A stretch of 64,000 nt of DNA from Pedobacter zeae (GTDB taxonomy: Bacteria; Bacteroidota; Bacteroidia; Sphingobacteriales; Sphingobacteriaceae), in NCBI RefSeq assembly GCF_014196715.1, contig NZ_JACIEF010000004.1, forward strand, positions 372,001 through 436,000. Direction: 5' to 3'. The notes under the pieces are model-generated. The model saw nothing but the letters and a program-made list of their open reading frames with translations, ran no database searches and was not told the DNA's origin. The position numbers and the translations under genes were made by a program. This document shows, in pieces, positions 44,005 through 52,461 of this stretch. The first letter of the stretch is position 1. Each line of letters begins with the position of its first letter.

Positions 44005-47000
44005 TTATATTTTAGTTACTGAAATGCTTAACTCAACATCATCAATGGTGATTTTGTTTGCATTGGGTACAGTATCTGTTAATTCTAATTCGTCGGCCAA
44101 TATTTCCGCGCAAATGTAGCCCTTGTTTTTGGCAACTGCATGAGCTACCAAGTTATCATTTTGTAACGAAACTTTAATCCTATCGGTCACCTCAAAATTT
44201 AGTTCTTTACGTAAATTCTGGATACGGTTAACCAGCTCACGCGAAATACCTTCCTGTTTCAGCTCATCGGTAATAGTTACATCTAAAGCAACGGTTAAGC
44301 TGCCCAGGTTAGTTACCTGCCATCCGGGAATATCTTCGGCAAAAACCTCTACATCATCGTTTAAATCAATAGCATGCTGGAAATTATCGCTGCCAAAAAC
44401 ATTGATGTAACCATCAACTTCCAAACGCTGGATGTCGTCCTGGTTCATGTTTTCCAAAGCCTGTTTCACAATGCTCATATCCTTGCCGACTTTTTTACCC
44501 AGCGATTTAAAGTTCGGTTTCAGCTTTTTCTTTACGATGCCATGTGTATCGGTAATGAATTCGATATGTTTCACATTCGTTTCAGAAAGAATATAATCCG
44601 CAACCTTTGAGATTTTTTGTTCGAAATCGCCATTTAAAGATGGGATTAAGATTTTCTCGAGCGGCTGACGCACATTAATGCCCGATTTTTTACGCAGCGA
44701 TAAAACCATTGATGAAATATCCTGTGCATAAAGCATTCTTTCGTTCAATGCATGGTCGATCAGGCTCTGATCAGCTTCTTTCCATAAGGTCAGATGAACC
44801 GATTCTTCCGCATGAGCATCAGTAACGGTTAAGTTGCGATATAACCAATCGGCAAAGAAAGGTGCTACCGGACTCATCAGCTGTGCCAAAGTTTCCAAAC
44901 AGGTAAACAACGTTTCGTAAGCAGCACGTTTATCATCTGTCATTTCGCCTTTCCAGAAACGGCGGCGGCTTAACCTGATGTACCAGTTGCTTAAGTGCTC
45001 ATCAACAAAGGTTTGGATGGCACGGGTAGCTTTAGTTGGCTCATAAGTATTGTAACTTTCATCAACTTCGCTGATCAGGTTTTGCAATAACGACAAGATC
45101 CAACGGTCCAGCTCTGTTCTGTCTTCTACCTTGCTCAGGTTGTTTTTGTCGATTTCGAATTTATCGATATTGGCATATAGGGCAAAGAAAGCGTAGGTAT
45201 TGTAAAGTGTTCCAAAGAATTTACGGCGTACCTCATCCAAACCTTCTAAACTAAATTTAAGGTTATCCCAAGGTGATGCATTGCTGATCATGTACCAGCG
45301 GGTGGCATCGGCACTGTAAGTTTCGATGGTGTTAAACGGATCGATGGCGTTACCTAAACGTTTCGACATTTTGTTGCCGTTTTTATCCAGTACCAATCCG
45401 TTCGAAACCACATTTTTGAACGCAACACCAGGATTGCCCACTTTTGCATTTACCGCTTTAATTTCATCACTGGCTTCGCTAAGCATTACCGCTATGGCAT
45501 GCAGGGTAAAAAACCAACCTCTGGTTTGATCTACACCTTCTGCAATAAAATCGGCTGCATAGGCATTTTCAAACTCTTCTTTGTTTTCGAAAGGGAAATG
45601 CCATTGTGCATAAGGCATGGCACCACTATCAAACCAAACATCGATAAGGTCAGTTTCGCGGGTCATTTTTTCGCCTTTTGATGAAGTTAAAATTACATCA
45701 TCAACATAAGGGCGGTGCATATCTTTCAGTTCGAAACCTGCAGGCATAAAACCCGCTTCAATCGATTTGGCGATCTCTGCATTCAATTCAGCAATAGAGC
45801 CGATGCATTTTTCTTCCAGTCCGTCGGCAGTACGCCAGATCGGCAATGGTGTTCCCCAATAACGCGAACGTGATAAGTTCCAGTCGACAAGGTTTTCCAA
45901 CCAGTTACCAAAGCGGCCTGTTCCGGTCGATTCTGGTTTCCAGTTGATGCCTTTGTTTAATTCCACCATTTTATCCTTAACGGCAGTGGTTTTAATAAAC
46001 CAGCTGTCCAGTGGATAGTATAAAACAGGTTTATCCGTTCTCCAGCAATGTGGATAGGTGTGCACGTATTTCTCTACCTTAAAGGCTTTGTTTTCTTCTT
46101 TTAACTGGATCGCAATTTCTACGTCGACAGATTTTTCCGGCGCTTCGCCATCTTTGTAATATTCGTTTTTAACGTATTTGCCTCCGTAATTTCCACCAAG
46201 GGTTGCAATGAATTTCCCTTGTAAATCTACCAATGGAACAGCATTTCCTTTATCATCCAGTACCAACATTGGCGGTACCTCTGGTGTAGCCAGTTTAGCC
46301 ACCCGGGCATCATCAGCACCAAAAGTAGGTGCAGTGTGCACAATACCGGTACCGTCTTCAGTGGTCACAAAATCCCCGGAGATTACCCTAAAAGCATTTT
46401 CCGGGTTTTGATAAGGTAATGCGTATGGCAATAACTGTTCGTATCTAATGCCCACCAGATCGGCACCTACAAATTCTGCTAAAACCGTATACGGGATTTT
46501 TTTATCTTCCGCTTTGTAATTCGTAAAAGCATCATCACCTTCAGCTAAGAAATATTTTCCGGCAAATTGTTTACTTACCAGGGCTTTGGCCAATACCACC
46601 TGGATAGGTTCGAAAGTATATTGATTAAAGGTTTTAATCAATACGTAGTCGATTTTAGGTCCTACAGTTAGGGCAGTGTTGCTCGGTAGGGTCCAAGGTG
46701 TGGTTGTCCAGGCTAAAAAGTGAACTGTACCAAAACCTTTTAAAGCTTCAGGTAAAGTCGATTCGATGGTTTTGAACTGCGCCACTATGGTGGTGTCGCT
46801 TACATCTTTATAGGTTCCCGGTTGGTTTAACTCGTGCGAGCTTAAACCTGTACCGGCAGCAGGCGAGTAAGGTTGTACAGTATAACCTTTATATAAAAAT
46901 CCTTTATCGTAAAGCTGTTTTAAAATCCACCAAAGGCTTTCAATGTATTCGTTTTCGTAAGTGATGTACGGGTTTTCAAGGTCAACCCAATACCCCATTT

Positions 47001-47406
47001 TTTCGGTCAGGTCGTTCCAAACATCTGTATAACGCATTACCTCGGTACGGCAGGCTTCGTTATACTCATCAACGCTGATTTTTTTGCCGATATCTTCTTT
47101 GGTGATGCCCAGTTTTTTCTCCACGGCGAGTTCGATCGGAAGACCATGCGTATCCCAGCCGCCTTTACGTTTAACCTGGTAGCCTTTTAGAGTTTTATAA
47201 CGGCAAAAAATATCCTTAATCGCACGCGCCATTACGTGGTGGATACCCGGCATGCCATTGGCAGAGGGTGGACCTTCGTAAAAAGTAAATGGATTAGATT
47301 TAGGACGGGATGAAATGCTTTTTTCAAAGATGTTTTCCTTTTTCCAAAAATCCAGTATTTCCTGCCCTATTTTGGCAAGTTCCAATTGTTTAAATTCGCT
47401 ATACAT
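44005..47406 (-). CDS. ileS: Isoleucyl-tRNA synthetase, long (type 2-like) form with GIHH motif
   Basis: Class I aminoacyl-tRNA synthetase charging tRNA-Ile, about 1133 residues. The catalytic domain opens with EGPPSANGMPGIHHVMARAIKD; the HIGH box is replaced by GIHH at residues 54-57. The KMSKR loop is KNGNKMSKRLGN, and the editing (CP1) domain includes FLAWTTTPWTLPSNTALTVGP. WFDSGAMPYAQWHFPF and a long C-terminal region without obvious zinc-binding cysteines match the eukaryote-like/IleRS2-type proteins. The start is the ATG three bases inside the frame; the codon before it is TTG. It is the first gene of the ileS-dksA-lspA transcript. Confidence 0.97.
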   Translation of the reverse strand: MYSEFKQLELAKIGQEILDFWKKENIFEKSISSRPKSNPFTFYEGPPSANGMPGIHHVMARAIKDIFCRYKTLKGYQVKRKGGWDTHGLPIELAVEKKLGITKEDIGKKISVDEYNEACRTEVMRYTDVWNDLTEKMGYWVDLENPYITYENEYIESLWWILKQLYDKGFLYKGYTVQPYSPAAGTGLSSHELNQPGTYKDVSDTTIVAQFKTIESTLPEALKGFGTVHFLAWTTTPWTLPSNTALTVGPKIDYVLIKTFNQYTFEPIQVVLAKALVSKQFAGKYFLAEGDDAFTNYKAEDKKIPYTVLAEFVGADLVGIRYEQLLPYALPYQNPENAFRVISGDFVTTEDGTGIVHTAPTFGADDARVAKLATPEVPPMLVLDDKGNAVPLVDLQGKFIATLGGNYGGKYVKNEYYKDGEAPEKSVDVEIAIQLKEENKAFKVEKYVHTYPHCWRTDKPVLYYPLDSWFIKTTAVKDKMVELNKGINWKPESTGTGRFGNWLENLVDWNLSRSRYWGTPLPIWRTADGLEEKCIGSIAELNAEIAKSIEAGFMPAGFELKDMHRPYVDDVILTSSKGEKMTRETDLIDVWFDSGAMPYAQWHFPFENKEEFENAYAADFIAEGVDQTRGWFFTLHAIAVMLSEASDEIKAVNAKVGNPGVAFKNVVSNGLVLDKNGNKMSKRLGNAIDPFNTIETYSADATRWYMISNASPWDNLKFSLEGLDEVRRKFFGTLYNTYAFFALYANIDKFEIDKNNLSKVEDRTELDRWILSLLQNLISEVDESYNTYEPTKATRAIQTFVDEHLSNWYIRLSRRRFWKGEMTDDKRAAYETLFTCLETLAQLMSPVAPFFADWLYRNLTVTDAHAEESVHLTLWKEADQSLIDHALNERMLYAQDISSMVLSLRKKSGINVRQPLEKILIPSLNGDFEQKISKVADYILSETNVKHIEFITDTHGIVKKKLKPNFKSLGKKVGKDMSIVKQALENMNQDDIQRLEVDGYINVFGSDNFQHAIDLNDDVEVFAEDIPGWQVTNLGSLTVALDVTITDELKQEGISRELVNRIQNLRKELNFEVTDRIKVSLQNDNLVAHAVAKNKGYICAEILADELELTDTVPNANKITIDDVELSISVTKI

Positions 47407-47435
47407 CAATTAAGTACCTCAAAAAATTAAGGTTG

Positions 47436-47443
47436 CAAAGTTA
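47436..47443 (-). promoter_or_regulatory. Possible -7 box for ileS
   Basis: TAACTTTG on the minus strand, 30 bases before the ileS start codon, fits TAnnTTTG. A matching TTTG at the expected upstream distance is not obvious. Confidence 0.35.
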
Positions 47444-47489
47444 ACAGAATTGACTGAATTTTGGTAGTTTTGATGTAAATACTTTTAAC

Positions 47490-47678
47490 GTGAAATTATT
47501 TAATATCGGGCTTACGCTGATGATTGTAGCCGTAATTGCACTGCCAATTGTTGCGGTTATCAATCCACCCCACCACAATTTTGTGCTTTATGCATTTTAT
47601 TTTTGCGGCCTGCTAGAACTAATTGGACTCATCTTTGTTTTATTCCATATCATCACACTAAAAAGAAAGAACCCATGA
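47490..47678 (+). CDS. Small two-helix membrane protein
   Basis: A 62-residue protein read from a GTG start (MKLFNIGLTLMIVAVIALPIV). Two hydrophobic segments, LTLMIVAVIALPIVAVI and LELIGLIFVLFHIITL, are joined by a short NPPHHN loop, and a positively charged KRKNP tail follows. Function is unknown. Its stop TGA overlaps the ATG of the next gene (ATGA), so the two small membrane proteins form a translationally coupled pair divergent from ileS. If GTG is not the start, the next option is an ATG ten codons in, which would cut into the first helix. Confidence 0.65.
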   Translation: MKLFNIGLTLMIVAVIALPIVAVINPPHHNFVLYAFYFCGLLELIGLIFVLFHIITLKRKNP

Positions 47679-47941
47679 TCAAGCTGTTAAAATTGCAAAA
47701 AGCTGTTTTCGTACTTGTTGCGGGCCTGCTTTTTTTTATTGCCTATAAAGTTTTAGATGCCAACCATGTTAAAGGAAGCATCTATCTCCAGATGCTGGCC
47801 GGTATACTGATCATTATTGGCGCATTATGGCTGTTATACCCTATCTTATTTGCTAAAAAGGATAAAGATGGCAACGCTGAAATCATTACGGATCCAACGG
47901 TCGAAGTTCCGGTAGATGAAGAAGAAAAACCCGAAATATAA
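47675..47941 (+). CDS. Small two-helix membrane protein with acidic tail
   Basis: A protein of about 88 residues starting MIKLLKLQKAVFVLVAGLLFF. Two membrane segments (AVFVLVAGLLFFIAYKVL and LQMLAGILIIIGALWLLYPILF) are followed by a Lys-rich stretch and an acidic C-terminus ending EEEKPEI. The in-frame ATG 24 codons earlier is rejected because it would overlap the preceding gene extensively and add a non-membrane sequence. The four-base ATGA overlap with its partner suggests they act together. No function can be assigned. Confidence 0.7.
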   Translation: MIKLLKLQKAVFVLVAGLLFFIAYKVLDANHVKGSIYLQMLAGILIIIGALWLLYPILFAKKDKDGNAEIITDPTVEVPVDEEEKPEI

Positions 47942-48294
47942 ATACATCTGAAAAAGGTAAACGCCCATTGGCGGTGCTGAGCCGAGGCAAGCCCAACCCC
48001 GGGCTGTGCATCTGTAATTAAAATTCCTTAACTTAATGATATTGAGCCCAAGCCTGGGTGAGAAAACGTTTTTGTAAAGCAAAAGCTGTGCACCATTTTA
48101 ATGCTCGCCCTGCTGTACGCTGTAACCCTCATACTTCGGGGCTGCCGCTTCCATCAGGTTTAGGTTAACCCGGGGCGGAGTAAGAAATAGGGATTTCTTT
48201 CCATAGCCTTAAATTTTTCTAAAAAAAATAAATCCTGCGTAGGGGTAAATCTCTTGTGAGTTGTAATGGCTTTAAAATAACCAATAGAGATAAT
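47942..48294. other. GC-richer intergenic region with a dispersed element
   Basis: About 350 bases more GC-rich than neighbouring gaps. The part CGCTGTAACCCTC, GGGGCTGCCGCTTCC and ATCAGGTTTA at 48118-48162 corresponds, with indels, to CGCTTGTAGTCCTC, GGGCTACCCGCTC and GTCGGGTTTA at 63749-63808. No ORF is supported. It may contain the promoter of the DUF6134 gene. Confidence 0.5.
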
Positions 48295-48960
48295 ATGATT
48301 CCAGCAATTATTATTTGGGTTTGCAAGAAATACTTTGCACCAAAACGCTACAAAAAAATCTCCTCCCAAAATCCGGTTGATCCTAAGCGTGTTGTTACCA
48401 TACTTTTTCTGGTCTGCTCATTGTCGGCAGCTTTTGCGCAGCAGAGCAAATTTAACATCAAGCGTAATGGCGAAATTATTGGGGAGATGTATTTCCAGCA
48501 AAAGAATGAGGGAGAAAATACGTATTTAACCATAACTTCAAAAGTGCAGACCCGGTTTGTGTTTAAAATCAATGTAGAAACCGAAGATCAGGCCCATTTT
48601 AAAAACGGCAGGTTATTAACTTCAAACGTAAGCCGGATCGTAAATGGCAATGCCAAAGAGGTAAAAAAAACAAACTGGGTAAATAACCGCTATCAGCTTA
48701 AAACCGGCAATAAGACCAATACACTCGATCAACCGATCAGTTATAACATGATGCTTTTGTACATCCTTGAGCCTGTTAATATTTCTGAAATATATTCTGA
48801 TAATTTTCAATGTTTTATTCCCGTTCAAAAAAATGGCGTACATCAGTACCGTATTAAACTTCCGGATGGAAATTATAACGATTACCATTTTGAAAACGGG
48901 ATTTGCAAACTGGTTGTCGTAAACCATTCATTGTACACCATCAGGATGGAAAGGGTTTAA
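48295..48960 (+). CDS. DUF6134 family secreted protein
   Basis: The body of about 185 residues (KFNIKRNGEIIGEMYFQQKNEG and onwards) is an all-beta protein of the DUF6134 family, of unknown function. The signal-peptide-like core VVTILFLVCSLSAAFAQ is preceded by about 32 further residues if the ATG at 48295 is used, and by 45 from an upstream GTG. This is unusually long. A -7-like ATACTTTGC sits inside that N-terminal stretch, so the real start could be a non-ATG codon nearer to the hydrophobic core. The gene is followed after one base by the epimerase gene and is probably the first gene of a DUF6134-epimerase-SDR transcript. Confidence 0.7.
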   Translation: MIPAIIIWVCKKYFAPKRYKKISSQNPVDPKRVVTILFLVCSLSAAFAQQSKFNIKRNGEIIGEMYFQQKNEGENTYLTITSKVQTRFVFKINVETEDQAHFKNGRLLTSNVSRIVNGNAKEVKKTNWVNNRYQLKTGNKTNTLDQPISYNMMLLYILEPVNISEIYSDNFQCFIPVQKNGVHQYRIKLPDGNYNDYHFENGICKLVVVNHSLYTIRMERV

Positions 48961-48961
48961 T

Positions 48962-49966
48962 ATGGAAGCTGTAGCAAATAAATATTTAAGGGTATTGGTT
49001 ACCGGTGCTTCAGGATTTATCGGCCGGAAATTAAGCTTTGCCCTCGCCGAAATGGGTTATGATGTAATTGCATTTTGCAGGGATATAAAACATCCATTTT
49101 TGATTAATCATAGAAATATCCAGTTTGTAAAGGGTGATGTTTTGGATCCCGTAAGTTTAGAACGTGCCATGGAAGGTTGTTACCAGGTTTACCATACCGC
49201 AGCGATGGCCAAAATGTGGTGTAAAAACGAGCAGGATTTTTATAATGTAAATGTGACAGGTACCAGGAACGTACTTGATTGTGCATTAAAACTAGGGGTG
49301 GAAAGAGTAGTTCATACTTCAACCTGTGGCGTATGGGGCCCAACCTTAAATCTGCCGGTTTCGGAGAACGACCCGCGGGCGGTTGGTTTCCCGATCAGCT
49401 ACGAACGCACGAAATACCTGGCCGAGCTGGAAGTAAAAGAGTTTGTGAAAAAGGGGCTGGAGGTGGTGATTGTAAATCCATCAAGAGTGTACGGCGATGG
49501 GCCGATTACCGATAGCAATACCGTGAGTAAAATGGTAACAGGGTATATTAATGGAACCTGGCATTTTATTCCCGGCGATGGAAAAGCAATAGCCAACTAT
49601 GCCTTTGTTGATGATGTGGTAGATGGGCATATTGCGGCCATGCAAAATGGAAGAAATGGAGAAAGGTATATTTTAGGTGGAACTGACGTTTCATTTAACG
49701 GCTTTTTCAATACTTTAAAACAGCTAACCGGTAAGCAGCGGATCTTATATAGAATCCCGGTGAGCATTATCAAAGCATATAGTTTATTGGAATCGGTAAA
49801 AAGCAGGCTATTTAATGCTGCACCGTTTTTCCTGCCAGAATTTGCTGACAGGTTAAAATACAATCAGCAATACTCAAGCAATAAAGCCATCGCTGAATTA
49901 AATTACAGGATTACACCTTTTACAGTGGGGTTGGAAAAAACCATTAATCATTTTAAACCTGATTAG
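48962..49966 (+). CDS. NAD(P)-dependent epimerase/dehydratase (3-beta-HSD-like)
   Basis: Extended short-chain dehydrogenase of 334 residues. LRVLVTGASGFIGRKLSFAL is the dinucleotide motif, and VYHTAAMAKMW and TSTCGVWGP carry the catalytic Ser/Thr region. SYERTKYLAELEV has the active-site YxxxK. The protein resembles 3-beta-hydroxysteroid dehydrogenase/dihydroflavonol reductase-type members more than sugar-nucleotide epimerases (VNPSRVYGDGPITD, WHFIPGDGKAIANYAFVDD). The actual substrate is unknown. It follows the DUF6134 gene by one base and precedes an SDR gene by 52 bases, so a shared small-molecule pathway is possible. Confidence 0.9.
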   Translation: MEAVANKYLRVLVTGASGFIGRKLSFALAEMGYDVIAFCRDIKHPFLINHRNIQFVKGDVLDPVSLERAMEGCYQVYHTAAMAKMWCKNEQDFYNVNVTGTRNVLDCALKLGVERVVHTSTCGVWGPTLNLPVSENDPRAVGFPISYERTKYLAELEVKEFVKKGLEVVIVNPSRVYGDGPITDSNTVSKMVTGYINGTWHFIPGDGKAIANYAFVDDVVDGHIAAMQNGRNGERYILGGTDVSFNGFFNTLKQLTGKQRILYRIPVSIIKAYSLLESVKSRLFNAAPFFLPEFADRLKYNQQYSSNKAIAELNYRITPFTVGLEKTINHFKPD

Positions 49967-50018
49967 GTTAAGGTTACTGTACTCGTTGCAAACGAGGGCA
50001 ATATAAAAAAGATATAAA

Positions 50019-50810
50019 ATGAAACAATTAACCGTATTGATAACAGGGGCAAGTGAGGGCCTGGGGAAATCTTTCGCTATCGAATCGGCCAAACGCGGCC
50101 TCGGATTGGTATTGGTTTCGCTTCCCAACAGTGGGTTGGAGCACTTGGCAAATTACCTCCGTGTAAATTTTAACTGCAAGGTCTTTTACATTGAGATCGA
50201 TTTAACTAAAAACAATGCCGCAACCGAAATATTCGAAAAATTAAAAGCGCGTAAAATTAAGGTTAACGTGCTGATCAATAATGCAGGTTTGGGAAACTGG
50301 AGTTGGTTTGAAGATAAAAGTATTGATTTTTACCGGACACAGATCGATCTTAACATTACCAATACCGTATTGCTTACCCGTTTGTTTTTAAACCATATCG
50401 ATAAAAATGCAATAAGTTATATTTTAAACGTGGGTAGTTTGGGTGGACATTTCATTGTGCCTAAAAAACAGGTTTATGGGGCAACTAAGTCTTTTATAGG
50501 CTATTTTACCCGTTGTTTACAACTGGAGTTAAGCGGTTCAAATGTGCACATCAGTTTGCTTAGCCCTGGCGGAATGAACACCAAACCCGAATTACTCATC
50601 ATGAACAATGAACTAAAGGGTTTTGCAAAAGCTACTATTTTAGAAGCCGATTACGTAGCCAAAACAGCCATAGATGGTATGCTGAAAGGAAAAAAAGAAA
50701 TTATACCGGGTTTTGCCAACCGTTTTTTGCTTTTGCTCGATAAAATTATACCAGGCTTTTTAAAAGAAATCATTATTAGGCGTAAATTGAAATCGATTTT
50801 AACAGCATAG
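50019..50810 (+). CDS. Short-chain dehydrogenase/reductase
   Basis: Classical SDR of 263 residues. TVLITGASEGLGKSFAIE (TGxxxGxG) binds NAD(P), VLINNAGLGNWSW carries the NNAG motif, LNVGSLGGHF the catalytic Ser, and YGATKSFIGYF the YxxxK. A hydrophobic, Lys-rich C-terminus (LLDKIIPGFLKEIIIRRKLK) suggests membrane association, as seen in SDRs acting on lipids or retinoid/steroid-like substrates. Substrate is unknown. It is probably in one transcript with the 3-beta-HSD-like gene. Confidence 0.9.
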   Translation: MKQLTVLITGASEGLGKSFAIESAKRGLGLVLVSLPNSGLEHLANYLRVNFNCKVFYIEIDLTKNNAATEIFEKLKARKIKVNVLINNAGLGNWSWFEDKSIDFYRTQIDLNITNTVLLTRLFLNHIDKNAISYILNVGSLGGHFIVPKKQVYGATKSFIGYFTRCLQLELSGSNVHISLLSPGGMNTKPELLIMNNELKGFAKATILEADYVAKTAIDGMLKGKKEIIPGFANRFLLLLDKIIPGFLKEIIIRRKLKSILTA

Positions 50811-50844
50811 CATAAAATATTAACCACGGATAAAAAGGATATTG

Positions 50845-50870
50845 GTCAGTCTGAGCGTAGTCGAAGACTG
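50845..50870 (+). repeat. Half copy of the CTGAGC-GTCGAAG repeat family
   Basis: GTCAGTCTGAGCGTAGTCGA continues into AGACTG. It shares TCTGAGC and GTCGAAGA with the reverse complement of 42955-42978. It ends 16 bases before the sigma-factor start codon and so forms part of its leader. Confidence 0.6.
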
Positions 50871-50886
50871 TTTGAGTAATTATTAA

Positions 50887-51501
50887 ATGGGGCAATGGGC
50901 ATCTGTGCTAAAAAAACGAAACATCATAATAAGCTTGGAAAGTAACGATACCCACCTTATCGGATTAATTAAAAGCGGTAATAAACAGGCTTTTGACGAA
51001 GTGTTTTTAAAACATTTCAAAAGTCTGCATGCCTATGCTTTTACCCTAATAAGGGAGAAAGATGATGCGGAAGAGATTGTTCAAAATGTGTTTGTACGTA
51101 TCTGGACGAAAAGAGAACAACTTAAAGAAGATGGTTTTTTAAAATCATTTCTATATCGTTCAGTACATAACGAAAGTTTAAACTACCTCAAACATCAAAA
51201 AGTGAGGTCGGATTTTAATATTCATTACACGGAGGAAGTGAAAAACGATACCGGAAATTTAAATGCAGAGATTATGGCAACAGAACTTGAAAAAAATATC
51301 CATTCGGCAATAAACGAACTGCCAGAGAAATGCCGGAACGTATTCCAATTGAGCAGGTTCGACCAGATGAAATACCAGGAGATTGCTGATGCATTAAACA
51401 TTTCTGTCAAAACAGTTGAAAACCAGATGGGGAAAGCGTTAAAAATTTTGCGGCTTAAGATAGTCGATTTCCTAGTAATTGTTTTTTTATTATTGAAGTA
51501 A
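50887..51501 (+). CDS. ECF-type RNA polymerase sigma factor
   Basis: A 204-residue sigma-70 family member of the Bacteroidota ECF group. Region 2 is FLKHFKSLHAYAFTLIREKDDAEEIVQNVFVRIWTKR, with the DAEEIVQ core helix. Region 4 is INELPEKCRNVFQLSRFDQMKYQEIADALNISVKTVENQ, with the helix-turn-helix. The last 12 residues (VDFLVIVFLLL) are hydrophobic. It stands directly before a FecR anti-sigma gene (four bases) and an STN-domain gene, the usual arrangement for outer-membrane-signalled sigma factors. The start codon lies just after a repeat half-element, and translation from an ATG further in cannot be excluded. Confidence 0.93.
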   Translation: MGQWASVLKKRNIIISLESNDTHLIGLIKSGNKQAFDEVFLKHFKSLHAYAFTLIREKDDAEEIVQNVFVRIWTKREQLKEDGFLKSFLYRSVHNESLNYLKHQKVRSDFNIHYTEEVKNDTGNLNAEIMATELEKNIHSAINELPEKCRNVFQLSRFDQMKYQEIADALNISVKTVENQMGKALKILRLKIVDFLVIVFLLLK

Positions 51502-51505
51502 GCTT

Positions 51506-52456
51506 ATGGATAAAAACTATACAAATATTAACGATGATTTGCTGGTAAAATACCTGCTTGGAGAGGCTTCCGTACCCGAGAGCGAGCAGGTTGAAGCCTG
51601 GGCTTCATCAAATCCGGATCACCGTAAGCAGTTGGGGGATTTCAGGAATATATTAGAGGTCAGCAAACTCCAGATCGACCATTCTATAGACGAACAAGAG
51701 GCTCTGGAGCGGTTAAACATCCGTTTGCAACGCGAAAGAAAATCAATTAATTATAAATTAATTTTACGCTGGGCAGCGGTTATCGCCATCATTTTTAGTG
51801 CAGGTTTATTTGGTTACAATAATTTAATTGCCAATAAAATCAATGTAAACAGCGATGGCGAAACGTTAACCCAGGTTTTGCCTGATGGTTCTACCGCTAT
51901 ACTGAACAAACAGTCTTCCATATCTTTTGTGGGTGGGTTCTTTAATAAAACCCGGGCAGTAAAATTAAAAGGAGAAGCATTTTTTAACGTAAGTGCCGAT
52001 AAATCGAAACCTTTTGTCATCAGTATTAACGATGTTCAGGTAACTGTTGTTGGTACGGCATTTAATGTTAAAGGTGATGAAAAGGAAACCGTTGTAATTG
52101 TAGAAAGCGGTGTTGTAAAGGTAAACAATCAAAAAGACAGTGTGCGTTTAACAGCGGGAGAAAAAGTAGAAGTACTCCAAAACCAGGAACATTTAACCAA
52201 AGGTAAAAACCTGGGAAAGTTATATAATTATTATTATACCAACGAGCTGATCTGCGAGGCAACGCCACTTGCTGACCTGGTTTTAGTACTCAACCAAAAA
52301 TTTAAGAGCAATATTGTAATCGTGAACCCATCCTTAGAGACACTTCCCATTAGTACTACTTTTAAGCAGGAACCGCTTAAAGAAATTTTGGATGTAATTG
52401 CCGAAACTTTTAAAATTAAAGTAGAATATGGGCAGAATGTAATTAAACTCAGATAA
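51506..52456 (+). CDS. FecR-family anti-sigma factor
   Basis: A 316-residue single-pass inner-membrane protein. The cytosolic N-terminus (DLLVKYLLGEASVPESEQVEAW) would hold the sigma factor. Its one membrane segment is LILRWAAVIAIIFSAGLFGY (residues about 83-102). In the periplasm lie the FecR domain (LPDGSTAILNKQSSISF, VKLKGEAFFNVSADKSKPFVI) and the C-terminal DUF4974 domain from about residue 247 (PLADLVLVLNQKFKSNIVI to the end). It normally releases the sigma factor when its periplasmic domain is contacted by an STN domain. It is between the sigma and STN genes, four to five bases from each. Confidence 0.93.
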   Translation: MDKNYTNINDDLLVKYLLGEASVPESEQVEAWASSNPDHRKQLGDFRNILEVSKLQIDHSIDEQEALERLNIRLQRERKSINYKLILRWAAVIAIIFSAGLFGYNNLIANKINVNSDGETLTQVLPDGSTAILNKQSSISFVGGFFNKTRAVKLKGEAFFNVSADKSKPFVISINDVQVTVVGTAFNVKGDEKETVVIVESGVVKVNNQKDSVRLTAGEKVEVLQNQEHLTKGKNLGKLYNYYYTNELICEATPLADLVLVLNQKFKSNIVIVNPSLETLPISTTFKQEPLKEILDVIAETFKIKVEYGQNVIKLR

Positions 52457-52461
52457 TATCT

